Of a stretch of 64,000 nucleotides of DNA, positions 61,154 to 64,000 are shown one piece after another. The notes below the pieces were generated by a model. It made no database searches. It worked only from the letters and a program-made list of their open reading frames with translations, and was not told the origin of the DNA. The stretch is from the NCBI GenBank assembly GCA_035319125.1, contig DATHDG010000028.1, positions 1-64,000 on the forward strand, read 5' to 3'. The translations under genes were made by a program, and so were the position numbers. How positions within the stretch are numbered: position 1 is the first letter of the stretch; the number at the start of each line of letters is the position of its first letter. The DNA comes from Fen-1308 sp035319125. GTDB lineage: Bacteria > Nitrospirota > Thermodesulfovibrionia > Thermodesulfovibrionales > Dissulfurispiraceae.

Positions 61154-61768
61154 ATGAAAGTTTTGATAGCGTATTATTCAATGTACGGACATATAGCTCG
61201 CATGGCCGAGGCCGTTGCAGAAGGCGTCAGGGAGGTTAAGGGAGCCGTTGCAGATATAAAGCGTGTACCTGAAACGCTGAGCAATGACATCATCGAGAAG
61301 ATGGGAGCTCTTGAGATTCAAAAGACATTCTCCAAAATTCCTGTTTGCACTGTTAATGACCTGGCTGAAGCAGACGCGATAATTTTCGGTACACCTACGA
61401 GGTTTGGGAACATGTGCGGGCAGATGAGGCAGTTTCTGGATGCGACGGGTGGTCTTTGGGCTAAAGGCGCTCTTGTGGGCAAGGTTGGCAGTGTTTTCGC
61501 CAGTTCCGCTACGCAGCATGGTGGGCAGGAATCCACTATCCTTAGTTTTCACTCGACACTTCTGCATCAGGGAATGATTATTGTTGGGTTACCGTACTCG
61601 TTTCAAGGTCAGATGATCATAGACGAAATATCGGGATGTTCACCCTATGGTGCTTCCACAATTGCCGGAGGTGACGGCAGCAGGATGCCGAGCGCCAATG
61701 AACTGGCAGGCGCGCGATTTCAGGGAAGGCACGTTGCTGAAATAACCTTGAAATTAATTCGATCCTGA
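61154..61768 (+). CDS. wrbA: NAD(P)H:quinone oxidoreductase WrbA
   Basis: The 204-residue flavodoxin-like protein has the FMN phosphate loop YSMYGHIARMA, AIIFGTPTRFGNMCGQMRQFLDATG, then SSATQHGGQEST and GLPYSFQGQM. It reduces quinones by two electrons and limits oxidative damage. The start at 61154 is fixed by AAAGGAGG 5 nt upstream. It has its own promoter, separate from the argB series. Confidence 0.94.
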   Translation: MKVLIAYYSMYGHIARMAEAVAEGVREVKGAVADIKRVPETLSNDIIEKMGALEIQKTFSKIPVCTVNDLAEADAIIFGTPTRFGNMCGQMRQFLDATGGLWAKGALVGKVGSVFASSATQHGGQESTILSFHSTLLHQGMIIVGLPYSFQGQMIIDEISGCSPYGASTIAGGDGSRMPSANELAGARFQGRHVAEITLKLIRS

Positions 61769-61804
61769 ACGAAGATTGAATTTTGAAAGGCCGAATTTGA
61801 ATAA

Positions 61805-62482
61805 TTGACGGATAAAGCAGACCATATGAAGGGTATTTATTGCTTTATGGACGTGGTGTCCAAGGAGGCTGAGCTGTATGCTGCCGATCACAGTTCGCCC
61901 ATGTCGGACGTCCTGGAAGAGGTTGAGCATTATTCTATCACCAATACATCTTATCCAAGCATGCTTACCGGGCGGGTTGAAGGGAGATTCCTTAGCCTTA
62001 TAGCACAACTAACAGGAGCAACCAGGATAGTTGATGTCGGCACATTTACGGGATATTCGGCGCTGGCCATGGCAGAAGCAATGCCGGACAGCGGTAATGT
62101 AATTACGATTGAGAATAATCCCAAACATGCTGCGCTGGCCAGAGAATTTTTTGATCGGAGCCCGCATGGCCGTAAGATCACAAGCCGGCTGGGAGAGGCG
62201 CTTGATGTCCTAGCCGATATTGGCGACGAATGGGCAGATCTCGTATTCATTGATGCTGATAAGCAGAACTACATGGCATATTATGAGGAATCGATGAGAG
62301 TCTTGCGCAGAGGTGGTTATATACTGGCTGACAATGTTTTATGGTACGGAAGGATATTTGAACCTGAAGATGAAGAAAGCAAGGCAGTTGCGGACTTTAA
62401 TGAATTAGTGCTGGCAGATAAACGGACAGATAAGCTATTTCTAACTATTCGCGATGGTATTTATCTGATAAAGAAAAAGTGA
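61805..62482 (+). CDS. Class I SAM-dependent O-methyltransferase
   Basis: The 225-residue protein is of the catechol/caffeoyl-CoA O-methyltransferase type (PF01596). It shows SYPSMLTGRVEGRFLSLI, the SAM motif VDVGTFTGYSALAMAEAM, ITIENNPKHAALAREFF, the metal- and substrate-binding LVFIDADKQNYMAYYE, and GGYILADNVLWYGR. The substrate is unknown. The start could be TTG at 61805 or ATG at 61826; neither has a strong ribosome binding site. It lies 36 bp after wrbA. Confidence 0.87.
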   Translation: MTDKADHMKGIYCFMDVVSKEAELYAADHSSPMSDVLEEVEHYSITNTSYPSMLTGRVEGRFLSLIAQLTGATRIVDVGTFTGYSALAMAEAMPDSGNVITIENNPKHAALAREFFDRSPHGRKITSRLGEALDVLADIGDEWADLVFIDADKQNYMAYYEESMRVLRRGGYILADNVLWYGRIFEPEDEESKAVADFNELVLADKRTDKLFLTIRDGIYLIKKK

Positions 62483-62636
62483 CTTTGCAGCGGCGCGTCG
62501 AATATTAACAAGGCCGAAGAATATGCTGGATCAGATGAGTTCTTATTGTTCTCACCAGCATAGTCACTCTGATGTTAGAACTGGTTATGCTTTACCGTTT
62601 GGTTTTTCGGAATTTCTTGCCGCAATCCAAGCTTGC

Positions 62637-64000
62637 TTAACGAGGTGGCCGGCGCGCCTCACGAAACCAGATGCGGTATTCTTCCATTCGTGCGCGCTGT
62701 GCAACCGGGGCTTGACGGCCACAGGTGGAGAACTCGGGTGTGCCTGGTGTTGCAGCCCAGCGGCGTTCCACGCAGTCATTTGGGTTATAAGCAATCTCAA
62801 GCCCTGAACGGCGCTGGTAGATTTCACCAAGGCTGAGACGCCAGGTGCTACCGTTGCTGCGGGTATAGGTGATAAAACGTTCCTTGAGCTTCTGGCTGTG
62901 GAGGCGTTCGATACGACTAGCCGCAGTTGCAGGACTCTCACCACTCAAGATAAAAAGCTCAGGATGGCGGCGAATGCGTTCTGGCAGATCAGCCAGCACC
63001 TTTAGGGCTATCAGGATGCGCATGTCCCGCGAGGGAGTGGAGAAATCCTCCCACAGACCACTAGTTTCGAATATGGCCAGTCCACGCGGCATTGGTGCAA
63101 TTGTACCGGGATGGCTGCGCATGTAGTTCTCTCCATTGTCCACAGAGCGGACACGAGTCTCGAGCTGTTCCATCAGAGCATCAAGATTTGCTGTATAGGC
63201 AGCTTCAGTGTCGAGTCCGAGCGGGTTGATTAGCTGCTCCATTCGGGCATAGAACAATTCTGGCGTAAGATTAGCCTGCTCAAGCGAGTAAGAGGGTAGT
63301 ACCGAGTGTTTCGTGAGTGCACTGTTCGGTACAGGGTGCCAGCCCCTTTTGGCATAGTTAAAAACCGGGAAGCGATATGCCTTGAATCCGGGTCCTGCGC
63401 TCGGTGTTTGAGCAAAGAGGAAGTTCCCCTCCCAAAAGCGCTTGCGGGCGACCGAGTTGTCTGGCTGGGCATCTACTGCCAGAAGAAGACCGCTTTGCCG
63501 GGATGTCTGTGGCACCCACTTTACGATAATTAAAGTATGACCATATGGATCGGCATAGATTGTTCCTGGCCATAGGCTGGCTCGGTCCAGCGCGACGGGG
63601 TAGAAGTCATTGTCCTCAGTATTTAGTGCTGTCCGGCCATTGCCTGAATTTGCCCGATCCATGAATCTGCGGCTGACCTGACGAAAGACGGCTGGTGAGG
63701 CAGCAGTGCCGACGAAGCTGCGATTGATCTCAGCGCTGCTGCATCGCGGTGCTCTGTGAGAGCTGCCACGGTCGCAGGTGCGATAGCTGATCGGCAAACC
63801 GAGTTTCCAGGCAAAGTAGCCATGCAGGAAAAAGGAGAGGTCCGCGCAGTCGGGCCTGGCAGGAATCTGCATATCTTCCCCTTTGCGCAAATAATTGTAG
63901 AGGAAATTACGGTTTGGATCACGCAGCACGGGTTCTAAAGAAGGGAAACTCAGAGACACCTGCGGCGGCGCGTCAAAAAGGTGCTCTACCCATGTTGCAT
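62637..64000 (-). CDS. Partial protein with papain-like Cys-His-Asp triad (open at right edge)
   Basis: The frame is open to the window edge. Before the internal GTG at 63959 it still encodes protein-like sequence (TWVEHLFDAPPQ), so the true start lies beyond 64000 and at least 454 residues are visible. PDCADLSFFLHGYFAWKLGLP places a Cys at the start of a helix, followed by YGHTLIIVKW (His) and LLAVDAQPDN (Asp). That order fits papain-like NlpC/P60 or transglutaminase-like amidases. The C-terminal half is unrecognised and Arg-rich at the end. I do not recognise the family. Its gene is convergent with the O-methyltransferase gene, with a 150-bp gap holding nothing recognised. A cell-wall or protein-modifying role is a guess. 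Confidence 0.65.
   Translation of the reverse strand, partial: ATWVEHLFDAPPQVSLSFPSLEPVLRDPNRNFLYNYLRKGEDMQIPARPDCADLSFFLHGYFAWKLGLPISYRTCDRGSSHRAPRCSSAEINRSFVGTAASPAVFRQVSRRFMDRANSGNGRTALNTEDNDFYPVALDRASLWPGTIYADPYGHTLIIVKWVPQTSRQSGLLLAVDAQPDNSVARKRFWEGNFLFAQTPSAGPGFKAYRFPVFNYAKRGWHPVPNSALTKHSVLPSYSLEQANLTPELFYARMEQLINPLGLDTEAAYTANLDALMEQLETRVRSVDNGENYMRSHPGTIAPMPRGLAIFETSGLWEDFSTPSRDMRILIALKVLADLPERIRRHPELFILSGESPATAASRIERLHSQKLKERFITYTRSNGSTWRLSLGEIYQRRSGLEIAYNPNDCVERRWAATPGTPEFSTCGRQAPVAQRARMEEYRIWFREARRPPR

Noticed and set aside
61805..62482. Possible CheR- or Dam-type methyltransferase
   Set aside because: The SAM motif, IDADKQNY and SYPSMLTGRVEG-type N-terminal segment fit the O-methyltransferase family better.
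1..64000. CRISPR array, insertion sequence or rRNA operon
   Set aside because: No regular repeat-spacer array, transposase, terminal inverted repeats or rRNA sequence was seen on reading both strands.

Overview
The window looks like a chromosomal segment of an anaerobic, diderm (Gram-negative-type) bacterium, most plausibly Nitrospirota (Thermodesulfovibrionia-like) or a deltaproteobacterial relative. This placement rests on gene content and protein style, not on a search. Supporting features are an rpsU-yqeY-nif3-dnaG-rpoD operon with a short RpoD N-terminus, a trmFO-xerC-hslV-hslU-rlpA-argB series, RNase J, a selenocysteine-containing SelD, an MglA-type GTPase and many REC/histidine kinase genes.

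Layout. 1-6988 is an accessory-looking left end. It holds one giant gene (946-5976: FG-GAP repeats, two related beta-type modules, a phospholipase C/acid-phosphatase-like domain and a C-terminal beta-rich tail), flanked by DNA with no recognisable genes. A short remnant resembling the tail of a Tc toxin A subunit lies at 5989-6237, followed by a structured inverted repeat. 6989-14076 (all minus) carries a shortened DUF523 gene, RNase J, a copper P-type ATPase, LemA, a TPM-domain protein and a nucleotidyltransferase-like protein. 14102-24256 (minus) is a seven-gene efflux operon (tetR, RND adaptor, RND pump, two TolC-like channels, EmrA, EmrB). It sits behind a consensus sigma70 promoter (TTGACA-17-TATAAT) with a palindromic operator over the start point. 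24627-27144 has a glycine-zipper lipoprotein, a thioesterase and rho.

27162-38694 (minus) is the most unusual region. Nine tightly packed genes encode three histidine kinases, a REC-PAS protein, two REC-HD-GYP proteins, an MglA-like GTPase, a PilB/GspE-type ATPase with an N-terminal receiver and extra C-terminal zinc ribbons, and a final receiver protein. The arrangement suggests one signalling operon in which phosphorelay, cyclic-di-GMP turnover and a polarity-type GTPase converge on a pilus or secretion motor.

38786-40723 pairs a selD with an in-frame UGA (Sec) codon and candidate SECIS hairpin with a convergent LysR regulator. 40828-46974 holds a zinc-ribbon coiled-coil protein, tRNA(CAU), the sigma/primase operon and tRNA-Arg(ACG). 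47090-62482 is mainly housekeeping: pseudo-receiver, RluD, GatA/GatB, a small monohaem cytochrome, DUF1003 and NTF2-like proteins, IlvE, TrmFO, XerC, HslVU, RlpA, ArgB, a DacZ-type diadenylate cyclase, WrbA and an O-methyltransferase. 62637-64000 is a gene, open at the right edge, for a protein with a probable Cys-His-Asp papain-like triad.

A cross-cutting pattern is that several genes without a Shine-Dalgarno sequence have a good -10 hexamer only 6-11 nt before the start codon, which suggests leaderless mRNAs.
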